Below are positions 1 through 11,297 of a DNA stretch of 64,000 bases, one piece after another. This DNA comes from Eutreptiella sp. 'Long Island Sound 2002'. Taxonomy: Eukaryota > Euglenozoa > Euglenophyceae > Eutreptiales > Eutreptiaceae. The translations under genes and the position numbers were made by a program. Position 1 is the first letter of the stretch. The number at the start of each line of letters is the position of its first letter. The stretch covers positions 61,801,408 through 61,865,407 of the forward strand of contig OZ038378.1 in assembly GCA_964036045.1 (NCBI GenBank), in the 5' to 3' direction. The notes under the pieces were generated by a model. The model searched no databases. It was not told where the DNA came from and saw nothing but the letters and a program-made list of their open reading frames with translations.

Positions 1-3000
1 AAATGAGCAGTGGCCCACTAGTGGGTAGACTGGCTACATCATGCATGCCGTTTGGAGGGGTCCCCAACGCTTTACATTGGGGAAACAATTGAGACGTCGC
101 CCACAAAAGGGTGGATTGGCGACGTCACACCGGTGCATCCCCAACGCTTCAGAGTGGGGAACAAAATCAGCAATGGTCCACTTGTGGGAGGATACGCTAG
201 ATCACCCTTGCCCTGCGGGGATCCCCAACGCTTCAAAGCAAGGACCAATGTCAACAGCGGCCCACAAGTGGGCCGATTGGCTACATCACCCCTTCCGTTT
301 GGCAGCGTCCCCAACGCTTTACACGGGGGAACAAATTTGGATGTGGCCCACAAAAGGGTGGACAGGCACCGTCGACGTTGCCGCACGGGGGCGCATACAC
401 TTCACAACAGGGAACAAAATTTGCACTGGTCAAGTGGTGGGAGGATAGGCTACACTAACCCCCCGCTGTGGGGGGGGTACCCAACACTTTGGAGCAAGGA
501 ACAAAACGAGTAGTGGCCCACAAGTGGGCGGATTGGTGACGCCACCCCTGCCCTACGGGGGGTACCCAATGCTTCACAACAAGCAGCAAAAGCAGCAGTA
601 GTCCACAAGTGGTCGCAAAGCCTACATCACCATTGCCGTTTGGGGGTCCCCGGCGCTTCATAGCGTGGGACAAAATCACTAGTGGCCAGCAAGATTGCCG
701 TCTAAGAGGTTCCCAACGCTTTGGAGCAGGGGACAAAATCAGCAGTGGCTCATAAGTAGCCGGATTGGCTATGTCTGGCCTGCCGTTTGGGGGGTCCACA
801 AAGTTTCATAGCGGGGGACACCAGTGGCCCACAAATGGGCCGATTGGCTACATCACCCCTTCCGTTTGGCACGGTCCCCACCGCTTTACAACGGGGAACA
901 AATTGAGACGTGGCCCTTGGTCTAGTAGTGGGACGATAGGCTACATCACTCGTGCTGTGTGGGGGGTACCCAACGCTTTAGAGGTGGGAACCAAATCAGT
1001 AGTGGGCCACAACTAGGCGATTTGGTGACACCACCCCTGCCCTATGGGGGGTCCGAAACGCTTCACAGCAAGGAGCCGAATCATCAGTAGTCCACAAGTG
1101 GGCGCATAAGCTACATTACCCCTGCCATTCGGGGGGTCCCGAACGCTTCGAAGCGGGGTAAAAAATCACTAGTGGCCCAGAAGAGGGCTAGTGGTGTGCA
1201 TCATTCGTACCGTCTCAGGGGTTCTCGATGCTTTAGAGCGGGGGACAAAATCAGCCGCGGCCCACAAGTGGGCGGATTACCTATGTGAACCCTGCCGTTT
1301 GGGGGGTCCCCAACGCTTCAAAATCGAGGACAAAATCAGCAGTGGGCCACAAGTGGGGGGATCAGCTAATTCAGCCGTGCAGTCTACCGGGTCCCCAACC
1401 GATTAAAGCAAGGAAGGAATTTAGACAGGGCCCTGAAGTTGGCAGCTAGACTATATTAGCCCTGCCGCCCGGAGGGTCCCCAACGCTTTGTAGCGGGGAA
1501 CAAATTGAGCAGTTACACCCCTACACCCTCGCCAGTTGAGGGGTCTTCGTATCTTCAAGGTGGCAAAGAAAATGAGGAGTGGCCCAAGTTGGTAGATTGA
1601 CTATGTCAGCCCCCTTCCGTTAGGGGGGTCACCAACACTTCACCGCAGGAGACAAAATTAGCGATGGCGCTCAAGTACGCGAATTGGCTATGTCACCTCA
1701 GCCGTCTCAGGGGCCCCGACACTTCACAACGTGGGGCACCATCAGAAGGGGCCAAAAATGGGAGGATTGGCTACATGAGCACTGCCGTTTGGGGGTCACC
1801 ACCGCTTCAAAGAAGGGAACAAAATCTGCACGGGCCCACAAATGGGCGGATTGGCTACGGCCACCCCTTCGCTTAAGAGCAGGGGACAAAATGAGCAGTG
1901 GCCCACAAGAGGGCTAATTGGCTACAACATCACTGCCATCTGGGGGGTGCCCGACGCTTCACAACACCGGACGAAACCGGCGGTGGCCAACAAATAGGCA
2001 GGTTGGTTACGCCACCTGCCATCTCAGGGGTCCTCAACACTACGTAGGAGGCAACAAAATGAGCACCAAACCACAACTCGGCGGATGAGCTACATCACCT
2101 CTGCCGATCGGGTGCTCACCAACGCTTCGGAGTGGGGGACAAATTCAGCAATGGCTCACAAGTAGGCACGTTGGGTTCGACACCCTTACCGTTTGGGTGG
2201 GCCCCCATGTTCCACAGCGTGAAACAAATTCAAACGTGGTCCACAAGTGGGCGGATCGGCTACATTACCCCTATTGTGAGGGAGGTCCTCACCGCTTCAT
2301 TGCGGGGAACAAAATCAGCAGTGGCCCACAAGTGGGCGGAGTGGCTACATTACCCTTGCCATTTGGTTGTACCCAACACTTCAGAATGGGAGACAAAGTG
2401 AGCAGTGGCCCCACATTGGGCCGATTGGCTATATCATCCTGGCCGTGGGGGGGTTGCTCAACACTTCAGAGTCGGGAACAAAATGAGTAGTGGCCCGGGA
2501 GGAGGCGGATTGGCTACGTCACCCCTGCCGTCGGGGGGGGGGGGGGGGTCCCGAACACTTCCGACAAGAAAACAAAATCAGCAGTGCCCCTGAAGTGGAC
2601 GGATTGGCTACTTCACCCTTGCCTTGCAGCAAGTCCGCAACACTTCAGAGCGGGGGACAGGATCAGATGTGGCCCACAAGTGGGCGGATAGGCTAAATCA
2701 CACTTGACTTTTGGAGGGTCACCAACACTTCATATCAGGGAACAAAATCTGCTTTGGCCCAACAGCAGGCGGATTAGCCATATCACCCCTGCCGTTTTGG
2801 GGGCTCCCCAGCATTTCGGAGATGGGAAGAAAACCGCACTCGCGCACAAGTGGGCGGATAGGCTACAACACACTTGTCGTTTTGGAGGTCGTCAATGCTT
2901 CAAAGCGGAGGACAAGATCATAAGTGCCCCACAAGTAGGCGGGGTGGGTATGCCAACGCTTCTTTTTGAGGGATCCATAACACTGCATAGGGTGACCAAA

Positions 3001-3056
3001 TTCATGAGTGCGCCACAAGTGGACGACGGATTGACTGCTTCACCCCCGCCAATTGG
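1..3056. repeat. Diverged ~85-bp satellite, family D, block 1
   Basis: Degenerate tandem repeat whose landmark ACAAAATCAGCAGTGG recurs every 84-86 bp (for example near 2224, 2309, 2393 and 2478). The monomer contains two short dyads: GCCCAC-AA-GTGGGC and CGCTT-CA-AAGCG. Monomers differ heavily by substitutions and small indels, so this is an old array compared with the arrays to the right. A run of G lies near 2530. The open frames inside are short, lack family features and follow the repeat period, so I see no gene here. The array continues beyond the left window edge. Confidence 0.9.
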
Positions 3057-3195
3057 CATCCGGTGGTTTTCTTGAAATCAAGTACGACACCCACCAATGT
3101 TGTCCTCCATGACAATCAATCCACAACATTGTTGTATTTGCTCGTAACATAATCTCTGCTTCACTGCCTTATGGTTATTTAGATTTATTGGCTGT
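3057..3195. mobile_element. Small (~139 bp) insertion in family D satellite
   Basis: AT-richer sequence unlike the satellite interrupts the array. CAATTGG occurs immediately left (3050-3056) and right (3196-3202). Removing the insert plus one copy restores a continuous satellite monomer, which is what a target-site duplication of 7 bp (8 bp with one mismatch) would give. Inside lies an inverted pair CAATGTTG / CAACATTG. The ends (CATCC on the left, GGCTG on the right) give only a weak terminal inverted repeat. It could be a tiny non-autonomous DNA transposon; the class is uncertain and there is no coding capacity. Confidence 0.4.
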
Positions 3196-4649
3196 CAATT
3201 GGGGGGGTGTCCAAAGGTTCAAAGCGAGGAACAAATTGAGACGTGGCCCGCAAGTGGGCGGATGGGCGACATCATCCCTGCCATATGGGAGGTTCCCAAT
3301 GCTTCAAAGCGGGGGACAAAATGAACACTGGCCCACAAATGGGCCAGTTGGCAACAACACCACTGCCGTATGGGGGGTCCTCGACACGGAAGGAAATGAG
3401 CATTGGCCTTCAAGTGGGCAGCTTAGGTATGCCAATCCTGCCGGTTGAGGGCTCCCTAACACTTCATAGCAGGGGAGAAAATCACGAGGGCGCTAGAGGT
3501 GGGTGGATCGGCGTCGTCACCCCTACTATTTGGGGGGGTCCCCATCGATTCACAGCGGGGATGAAAATCAGTAGTGGCCCACAAGTGGGCCAATACGCTG
3601 CATCACCTTTGCCCTCAGGGCGGTCCCCAACGCTTCAAAGCGGGAGACAAAACCAACAATGGGCCACACCTGGGCGGATTGGCTACGTGACCGCTGCCGT
3701 TTCGGCGGTCTCCAACTCTTCACAGCGGGAAACAAAATTAGCAGTGGCCCACATGTGGGCAGGTTGGCCACATGAGGCCTACCATCTGGGTGGTCCACAA
3801 CGCTTTAGGGTGGGGAACAAAATGGGACGTGGCCCACAAGTGCGCGGGATAGAGTACATACCCCTGTTGTTTGAGGTTCCCGAAAGCTTCAGGGCCGGGA
3901 ACAAAAATTGACATGGCCCGTAATTTGGGCAGATTGGCTACGTCACCCATGCGGTATGGGGGGTCCCCAGGACTTCACAATGGGGGACAAAATCAACATT
4001 GGCCACAGGGGGACGAATTGGCTGCACCATCCCTGCCGTGTGTGTGCTCCCCAACACTTCATACCCGGGGACAAAATGAGGAGTGGCCCACAAAAGGGCA
4101 CATTGGCTACGATACCCATGCCGTCGGGGGGGTCCCCTACCCATCATAGCAGCGGACAAAATCAGAAGTGGCCCACAAGCGGGCCCATTGGCGCCATAAC
4201 ACCTTTCATCCAAGGGGCAACCATTGCTTCAAAGTGGGGGAGAAAACCCCGAGTGACCCACAAGCAAGTGCATTGGCTGCACGACCCCTGCTGCTTTGGG
4301 GGTCCCCAACGCTTCAAAATGGGGGACACAATCAGCAGTGGGCCACAAGTGGGCTAATTTGCTAAGTGAGCTCTGCCTCCTAGGGGGTCCCCATTGCTTC
4401 AAAGCATGGAACAAAATCAGCATTGGCCCACAAGAGGGCAAATTGGCTACGTGAGCCATGCCGTATGGGTGGTCCCCAACGCTTCACAGCGGGGAACACA
4501 ATCAGCACTGACCCACGAGTGGGTGGATTGGCTACACCACCCCTGCTGCTTGGGTGGTCCCCAATGCTTCAGAGCGGGTGACAAAATGAGTGCTACGACA
4601 CCCCCACCGTCCGGGGGGTCCCCAGCGTTTCAGAGCGGAGGGACAAAAT
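3196..4649. repeat. Diverged ~85-bp satellite, family D, block 2
   Basis: Continuation of the ~85-bp family with the same internal dyads. Monomers here are somewhat better conserved than in block 1, and the TGGCCCACAAGTGGGC core is frequent between 3240 and 4520. It ends at the 8-bp direct repeat GACAAAAT (4642-4649) that flanks the AT-rich insertion. No gene is supported. Confidence 0.88.
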
Positions 4650-5148
4650 TCTTGATTCAAAAACTCCTTGATTCAAAAAGTGCTTGATCTTAAAAAATTT
4701 GTGACTCAAAAAAGTTTCATGTTTAAAAAAAATGTTGATTCAAAAACAGTCCTTGTTTTAGAAGTCCTTTCTCTTTGTGATATACATCGAATTTTCAGTT
4801 TTGAATGATTGGTTGTCCAGTGTATCAAAATTTTTTGCTTTTCGCAAATTTCAGTCGCCGCGGTGTACATACACATGATCCATAAGAGCATTGGGGAATA
4901 TTGGTGTTGTTTTGATTTTTTCATGATGGTGATGAGCTAGCATTAGCTCGAAACCGGTACAGTGCTAGGGCACCATGCACAATTCTTCTTACGCTCCCGT
5001 GCATTGCCTGCCTAAGGTTTGACTTTGCGTTGGCACACCACAAGGACTTGTTAATAGCTCAAAATGTTTAAATCAAGGACTTTCTTTAAATGAAGGGTTT
5101 CTTATACCCGGACTTTTTTTTTAATCCAAGACTTTTTAAAAAGTTAAA
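4650..5148. mobile_element. AT-rich MITE-like insertion with 8-bp target-site duplication
   Basis: A 499-bp AT-rich island in GC-rich satellite. GACAAAAT is present directly on both sides (4642-4649 and 5149-5156), and deleting the insert with one copy rebuilds an uninterrupted family D monomer. Both ends carry reiterated motifs in inverted orientation: CTCCTTGATTCAAAA on the left, and on the right a segment whose complement reads GTCTTGGATTAAAA, matching the left at about 16 of 20 positions. An 8-bp duplication is the hallmark of hAT-superfamily transposons, so a non-autonomous hAT-like MITE is the best reading. The extreme ends do not form a clean inverted repeat. No transposase is encoded; a 72-residue minus-strand frame inside has no recognisable features. 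Confidence 0.6.
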
Positions 5149-5517
5149 GACAAAATGAGCGGTATGACACCCCCACCATCCAGTGGGGCCCCAAACAATT
5201 CAGAGGAGAGAGGGGGGGGGGGGAATCACAAGTGGCCCATAAGTCGGCTCATTGGTTCAATCACCCCTCCCATTTTTGGGCTCCCCAACTCTCCATAGCG
5301 GGGGAAAAAATCTGCATTGGCCCACAAGTGGGCTGATACGCTTCACAGCGGGGGCCTAAATGAGTAGCGGCCAGCAAGTGGGCAGACTGGTTACGGCACC
5401 CCTGACGTCTGGGTGGGAGGATCCCCAATAAGTGTGCCAATTGGCTACATCACCGCTGCCGTTTGGACGGTCTGTAACAATCTGGAGCGGGGTTCAAAAT
5501 CAGCAGTGGCTCACAAT
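5149..5517. repeat. Diverged ~85-bp satellite, family D, block 3
   Basis: Last recognisable stretch of the ~85-bp family, more degenerate than block 2 and with a poly-G run near 5212-5223. The pattern is lost after CAGCAGTGGCTCACAA near 5517. This is the right border of the old array. Confidence 0.75.
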
Positions 5518-5867
5518 GTACCCTTTGGTTTGGGAATGGCTGATAAGAGAACTTTTGAATGGGGAGCGAAACTTGCGCGAATATGGGTGTCCAAATCCAC
5601 CGCTTTGCCCCGAAAAAGCCTTTTTGCGGGGTTTGGGATGGTGGCTATATTTTTGAACATTGAAAAAAAAAAACTACATACGTGTGCTTGCCAAAGAAAA
5701 CGGCCCTTTTTGCACACGTTGGGTGGCCAAAACGGCCCACCAATTGCCCAATACATTCACGTATGCCTGCGGAGACTTTGCATAGGCAGAAAAAAAAAGC
5801 CATATTTGCGCGAAATTAGCGCCAAAATAATGAGAATATTCGAATATGTGTGCACATGTTCACCGGG
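5518..5867. other. Single-copy AT-richer spacer, no gene recognised
   Basis: A stretch unlike any satellite in the window, with poly-A runs near 5664 and 5791. It separates family D from the TGTGG microsatellite. Short frames cross it, but none has a start, length or composition that argues for a gene. Unlike the leader that follows, it has no second copy beside the 30.4-kb leader. Confidence 0.6.
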
Positions 5868-5932
5868 GTGTGGTGTGCTGTGGTGTGGTGTGGTGTGGTG
5901 TGGTGTGGTGTGGTGTGGTGTGGTGTGGTGTG
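5868..5932. repeat. (TGTGG)n microsatellite
   Basis: About twelve near-perfect copies of the pentamer TGTGG, with one GCTG interruption near 5877. The same pentamer tract, only about five units long, precedes the second copy of the leader at 30420. It is not a canonical telomere repeat. Confidence 0.95.
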
Positions 5933-6240
5933 CCGAAGGCGCTGTTACCAAAAGGCAAAGGCCGGGATGTCTACCCACGGGTAAAGGTAAACGGGCTGGG
6001 CTGTGTGTGTTGTGTGCGCGCTGTGTGTAAGTGTGTTGTGGCATAGCCGGACCAGTGTACTCTCGCACTTGGCCGACACCGCCTTGCCGACGCCTGCGCG
6101 CAGTCACACAGGGTCTCATGGGCCCACTGCACCCCGCGTGCCGCGCTGCACCATCAGTGCTTTTTGTGTGGTGCCGCACTGCTTGGTGCTGTGCACTACA
6201 CTGCAATGTGTGTGCCCTGCTGCACGGTTGTTGTGGGCAG
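5933..6240. repeat. Array leader segment, copy 1 (duplicated at 30444-30744)
   Basis: Non-satellite sequence beginning GCCGAAGGCGCTGTTACC that is nearly collinear with 30444-30744. In both places it lies between a TGTGG tract and the start of a 47-bp family A array, and homology continues through the first degenerate A monomers to about 6480 / 30975. A TG-rich stretch lies near 6001-6040. An open frame from about 6031 runs through leader and array in both copies. Most base differences between the copies change the amino acid and there is no ATG start, so I do not call it coding. It may be an array-boundary or promoter sequence; that function is not shown. Confidence 0.75.
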
Positions 6241-7584
6241 AGGGCAGTGGGCAGTGTAACGCACTGCCACGCCGCCTGGGGGCTGTGGGCAGTGGAAATC
6301 CTGCTTCATACTGCCGCATTGCCTAAGGGCAGTGGGGAGTGGTACTCCTGCCATTCTCTGCCTCCCTGCCTTGGGGCAGTGGGCCGGGCATCTCCTGCAA
6401 TACACTGCCGCCGTGCCTGGGGCAGTGGGCAGTGGAACTCCTGCTACACACTGCGCCACGGCCCGGGGGCAGGGGGCAGTGGATCTACTGCAATGCACTG
6501 CCTCACTGCCTGTGGGCAGTGGACAGTGCAACTCCCGCAGTACACTGCCCCACTGCCTGGGGGCAGTGGGCAGTGGAACTCCTGCAATACACTGCCGCAC
6601 TGCCTGGGGGCAGTGGGCAGTGGAACTCCCGCAATACACTGCCTCACTGCCTGGGGGCAGTGGGCAGTGGACGTTTTGCAACGCACTGCCCCACTGCCTG
6701 GGGGCAGTGGGCAGTGCAACTCCTGCAATGCACTGACTGCCTCACTGCCTGGGGGCAGTGGACAGTGCAACTTCTGCGATGCACTGCCTCACTGCCCGGG
6801 GGCAGCGGGCAGTGCACCTCCTGCAATGCACTGCCTCACTGCCCTGGGGCAGTGGGCAGTGCAACTCCTGCAATGCACTGAATGCCTCACTGCCTGGGGG
6901 CAGTGGACAGTGCAACTCCTGCAATGCACTGCCTCACTGTCTGGGGGCAGTGGGCAGTGGAAATCCTGCAATGCACTGCCTCACTGCCCTTGGGCAGTAG
7001 GCAGTGCAACTCCTGCAATGCACTGCCTCACTGCCCGGGGGCAGTGGGCAGTGCAACTCCTGCAATGCACTGCCTCACTGCCCTCGGGGCAGTGGGCAGT
7101 GCAGCTCCTGCAATGCACTGCCTCACTGCCCTCGGGCAGTAGGCAGTGCAACTCCTGCAATGCACTGCCTCACTGCCTCGGGGTAGTGGGCAGTGGAACT
7201 CCTGCAATGCACTGCCTCACTGCCTGGGGGCAGTGGACAGTGCAACTCCTGCAATGCACTGCCTCACTGCCTGGGAGCAGTGGGCAGTGCAACTCCTGCA
7301 ATGCACTGCCTCACTGCCTGGGGGCAGTGGGCAGTGCAGCTCCCGCAACGCACTGCCCCACTGGCCGGGGGCAGTGGGCAGTGCAACTCCTGCAATGCAC
7401 TGCCTCACTGCCCTCGGGCAGCAGGCAGTGCAACTCCCGCAATACACTGCCTCACTGCCTGGGGGCAGTGGGCAGTGGAACTCCTGCAATGCTCTGCCCC
7501 ACTGCCTAGGGGAAGTGGACAGTGGGACTCCTGCAATGCGCTGCCTCACTGCCTGGGGGCAGTGGGCAGTAGAACGCCTGCAAA
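6241..7584. repeat. 47-bp hairpin satellite, family A, block 1
   Basis: About 28 monomers with an exact 47-bp period (for example CACTGCCTCAC at 7021 and 7068). Each monomer reads TGCACTGCC, T, CACTGCC, loop TGGG, GGCAGTG, GGCAGTGCA, then a 10-base linker ACTCCTGCAA, so the two arms pair over 16 bases with one bulged T. The first monomers (6241-6480) are degenerate and later ones homogeneous, as expected at an array edge. All frames are stop-poor, so long artefactual reading frames cross it on both strands. Confidence 0.95.
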
Positions 7585-10576
7585 GTAGAATCGGGCACAC
7601 CGGCCTGGGGTGATGGGGAGTCCTGCCCAGGGGGTGGTCGGAGCGTCCTGCAGGGCCTGTGGGGATGTAGATTCGGGCACACCAGCCTGGGGGGGCGGGG
7701 AGTCCTGCCCAGGGGGTGGTTGGAGTGCATCCCTGGGCCTGTGGGGAGGTAGATTCGGGCACACCGCCCCGGGGGGACGGGGAGTCCTGCCCAGGGGGTG
7801 GTCGGAGTTTCCTGCGGGGCCTGTGGGGACGTAGAACCGGGCACACCGGCCTGGGGGGATGGGGAGTCCAGCCCAGGGGGTGGTCGGAGTTTCCTGCAGG
7901 GCCTGGATGGACAACTGGGCCCACCGGCCTTGGGGGATGGGGAGTCCTGCCGAAGGGGTGGTCGGAGCGTCCTGCAGGGCCTGTGGGGACGTAGAACCGG
8001 GCCAACCGGCCTGGGGGGACGGGGAGTCCTGCCCAGGGGGTGGTCGGAGTTTCCCGCAGGGCCCGCGGGGATGGACAACCGGGCGCACCGGCCTGGGGGG
8101 ACGGGGAGTCCTGCCCAGGGGCTGGTCGGAGCATCCTGCAAGGCCTGTGGGGACGCAGAACCGGGCACACCGGCCTGGGGGGATGGGGAGTCTTGCCCAG
8201 GGGGTGGTCGGAGTTTCCTGCAGGGTCTGCGGGGATGGACAACTGGGCACACCGGCCTGGGGGGATGGGGAGTCCAGCCCAGGGGGTGGTCGGAGTTTCC
8301 TGCAGGGCCTGTGGGGACGTAGAACCGGGCACACCGGCCTGGGGGGATGGGGAGTCCTGCCCAGGGGGTGGTCGGAGCGTCCTGCAGGGCCTGTGGGAAC
8401 GTAGAACCGGGCACACCGGCCTGGGGGGATGGGGAGTCCAGCCCAGGGGGTGGCGGGAGTTTCCTGCAGGGCCTGCGGGGATGGACAACCGGGCCCACGG
8501 GGCGGTCGGAGCGTCCTGCAGGGCCTGTGGAGACGTAGAACCGGGTACACAGGCCTGGGGGGATGGGGAGTCCTGCCCAGGGGGGTGGTCGGAGTTTCCT
8601 GCAGGGCCTGCAGGTGGACAACCGGGCGCACCGGCCTGGGGGGACGGGGAGTCCTGCCCAGGGGGTGGTCGGAGCGTCCTGCAGGGCCTGTGGGGACGTA
8701 GAACCGGGCACAGCGGCCTGGGGGGATGGGGAGTCCTGCCCAGGGGGTGGTCGGAGTGCATTGCTGGGCCTGTGGGGAGGTAGATTCGGGCACACCGGCC
8801 TTGGGGGACGGGGAGTTGTGCCCAGGGGGTGGTCGGAGCGTCCTGCAGGGCCTGTGGGGACGTAGAACCGGGCACACCGGCCTGGGGGGATGGGGAGTCC
8901 TGCCCAGGGGTTGGTCGGAGTGTCCTGCAGGGCCTGCGGGGATGGACAACCGGGCCCACCGGCCTGGGGGGACGGGGAGTCCTGCCCAGGGGGTGGTCGA
9001 AGCGTCCTGCAGGGCCTGTGGGGACGTAGAACCGGGCACACCGGCCTGGGGGGATGGGGAGTCCAGCCCAGGGGGTGGTCGGAGTTTCCTGCAGGGCCCG
9101 CGGGGATGGACAACCGGGCCCACCGGCCTGGGGGGACGGGGAGTCCTGCCCAGGGGGGTGGTCGGAGCGTCCTGCAGGGCCTGTGGGGACGTAGAACCGG
9201 GCACACCGGCCTGGGGGGATGGGGAGTTTAGCCCAGGGGGTGGTCGGAGTTTCCTGCAGGGCCTGCGGGGACGTAGAACCGGGCGCACCGGCCTGGGGGG
9301 GACGGGGAGCCCAGCCCAGGGGCTGTTCGGAGCCTCCTGCCAAGCCAATGGGGGGCCATCTTCTTCTGAGAACAGGGCGCACCGGCCCGGGGGGGACGGG
9401 GAGTCCTGCCCAGGGGGTGGCGGGAGTTTCCTGCAGGGCCTGCGGGGATGGACAACCGGGCCCACGGGGCGGTCGGAGCGTCCTGCAGGGCCTGTGGAGA
9501 CGTAGAACCGGGCACACCGGCCTGGGGGGATGGGGAGTCCTGCCCAGGGGGGTGGTCGGAGTTTCCTGCAGGGCCTGCGGGGATGGACAACCGGGCGCAC
9601 CGGCCTGGGGGGCTGGGGAGTCCTGCCCAGGGGGTGGTCGGAGCGTCCTGCAGGGCCTGTGGGGACGTAGAACCGGGCGCACCGGCCTGAGGGGATGGGG
9701 AGGCCTGCCCAGGGGGTGGTCGGAGTGCATTGCTGGGCCTGTGGGGAGGTAGATTCGGGCACACCGGCCTTGGGGGACGGGGAGTTGTGCCCAGGGGTTG
9801 GTCGGAGCGTCCTGCAGGGCCTGTGGGGACGTAGAACCGGGCACACCGGCCTGGGGGGATGGGGAGTCCAGCCCAGGGGGTGGTCGGAGTTTCCTGCAGG
9901 GCCTGCGGGGATGGACAACCGGGCCCTCCGGCCTAGGGGGATGGGCAGTCCTGCCCAGGGGGTGGTCGGAGCGTCCTGCAGGGCCTGTGGGGACGTAGAA
10001 CCGGGCACACCGGCCTGGGGGGATGGGGAGTCCAGCCCAGGGGGTGGTCGGAGTTTCCTGCAGGGCCTGCGGGGATGGACAACCGGGCCCTCCGGCCTGG
10101 GGGGATGGGCAGTCCTGCCCAGGGGGTGGTCGGAGCGTCCTGCAGGGCCTGTGGGGACGTAGAACCGAGCACACCGGCGTGGGGGGATGGGGAGTCCTGC
10201 CCAGGGGTTGGTCGGAGTGTCCTGCAGGGCCTGCGGGGATGGACAACCGGGCCCACCGGCCTGCGGGCACGGGGAGTCTTGCCCAGGGGGTGGTCGGAGC
10301 GTCCTGCAGGGCCTGTGGGGACGTAGAACCGGGCACACAGGCCTGGGGGGGTGGGGAGTCCAGCCCAGGGGGTGGTCGGAGTTTCCTGCAGGGCCCGCGG
10401 GGATGGACAATCGGGCCCACCGGCCTGGGGGGACGGGGAGTCCTGCCCAGGGGGTGGTCGGAGCGTCCTGCAGGGCCTGTGGGGACGTAGAACCGGGCAC
10501 ACCGGCCTGGGGGGATGGGGAGTTTAGCCCAGGGGGTGGTCGGAGTTTCCTGCAGGGCCTGCGGGGACGTAGAACC
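7585..10576. repeat. 82-bp satellite, family B
   Basis: About 36 monomers of roughly 82 bp (for example CCTGGGGGGATGGGG at 8338 and 8420). Two variants alternate irregularly: one with ACGTAGAACCGGGCACACC, the other with GATGGACAACCGGGCCCACC, suggesting a dimeric higher-order unit. One 94-bp C-type monomer is embedded near 9300-9390. The plus strand is strongly G-rich. Proline- and glycine-rich frames of up to about 1,200 codons run through it on the minus strand; they repeat with the satellite period and are not genes. Confidence 0.93.
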
Positions 10577-11297
10577 GGGCGCACCGGCCTGGGGGGGACG
10601 GGGAGCCCAGCCCACGGGCTGTTCGGAGCCTCCTGCCAGGCCAATGGGGGGCCATCTTCTTATGAGAACCGGGCGCACCGGCCCGGGGGGACGGGGAGTC
10701 CTGCCCAGGGGGTGTTCGGAGTCTCCTGCCAGGCCAATGGGGGGGCCATCTTCTTCAGAGAACCGGGCGCACCGGCCCGGGGGGGACGGGGAGTCCTGCC
10801 CAGGGGGTGTTCGGAGTCTCCTGCCAGGCCAATGGGGGGCCATCTTCTTCAGAGAACCGGGCGCACCGGCCCGGGGGGGACGGGGAGTCCTGCCCAGGGG
10901 GTGTTCGGAGCCTCCTGCCAGGGCAATGGGGGGCCATCTTCTTCAGAGAACCGGGCGCACCGGCCTGGGGGGGACGGGGAGTCCTGCCCAGGGGGTGTTC
11001 GGAGTCTCCTGCAAGGCTAGTGGGGGGCCATCTTCTTCAGAGAACCGGGCGCACCGGCCCGGGGGGGACGGGGAGTCCTGCCCAGGGGGTGTTCGGAGTC
11101 TCCTGCCAGGGCCAATGGGGGGCCATCTTCTTCAGAGAACCGGGCGCACCGGCCCGGGGGGGACGGGGAGTCCTGCCCAGGGGGTGTTCGAAGTCTCCTG
11201 CAAGGCCAGTGGGGGGCAATCTTCTTCAGAGAACCGGGCGCACCGGCCCGGGGGGGACGGGGAGCCCTGCCCAGGGGGTGTTCGGAGTCTCCTGCAA
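10577..11297. repeat. 94-bp satellite, family C, left-edge variants
   Basis: About 7.5 monomers carrying the family C insertion (GGGGGGCCATCTTCTTCAG) but keeping the B-like half GGGGAGTCCTGCCCAGG. The same hybrid variant reappears only at the other end of the C array (about 28440-28900), not in its core. The right end switches to family A inside the shared string CTCCTGCAA (11289-11297). Confidence 0.85.

Noticed and set aside
5868-5932. TGTGG tract as a telomere or interstitial telomere
   Set aside because: Not a known telomere repeat type, short, and the same pentamer precedes the leader in both copies, so it belongs to the duplicated module.
6031-7509. 492-codon plus-strand frame beginning in the leader, with a counterpart at 30542-31996
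   Set aside because: No ATG start, most of its length is 47-bp satellite, and differences between the two leader copies are mostly amino-acid changing, so there is no sign of selection for a protein.
7217-10843. Minus-strand open frame of about 1,208 codons rich in Pro/Ala/Gly
   Set aside because: It follows the 82-, 94- and 47-bp periods exactly, several other frames on both strands are equally open, and its content changes abruptly at satellite junctions. It reflects stop-poor tandem repeats.
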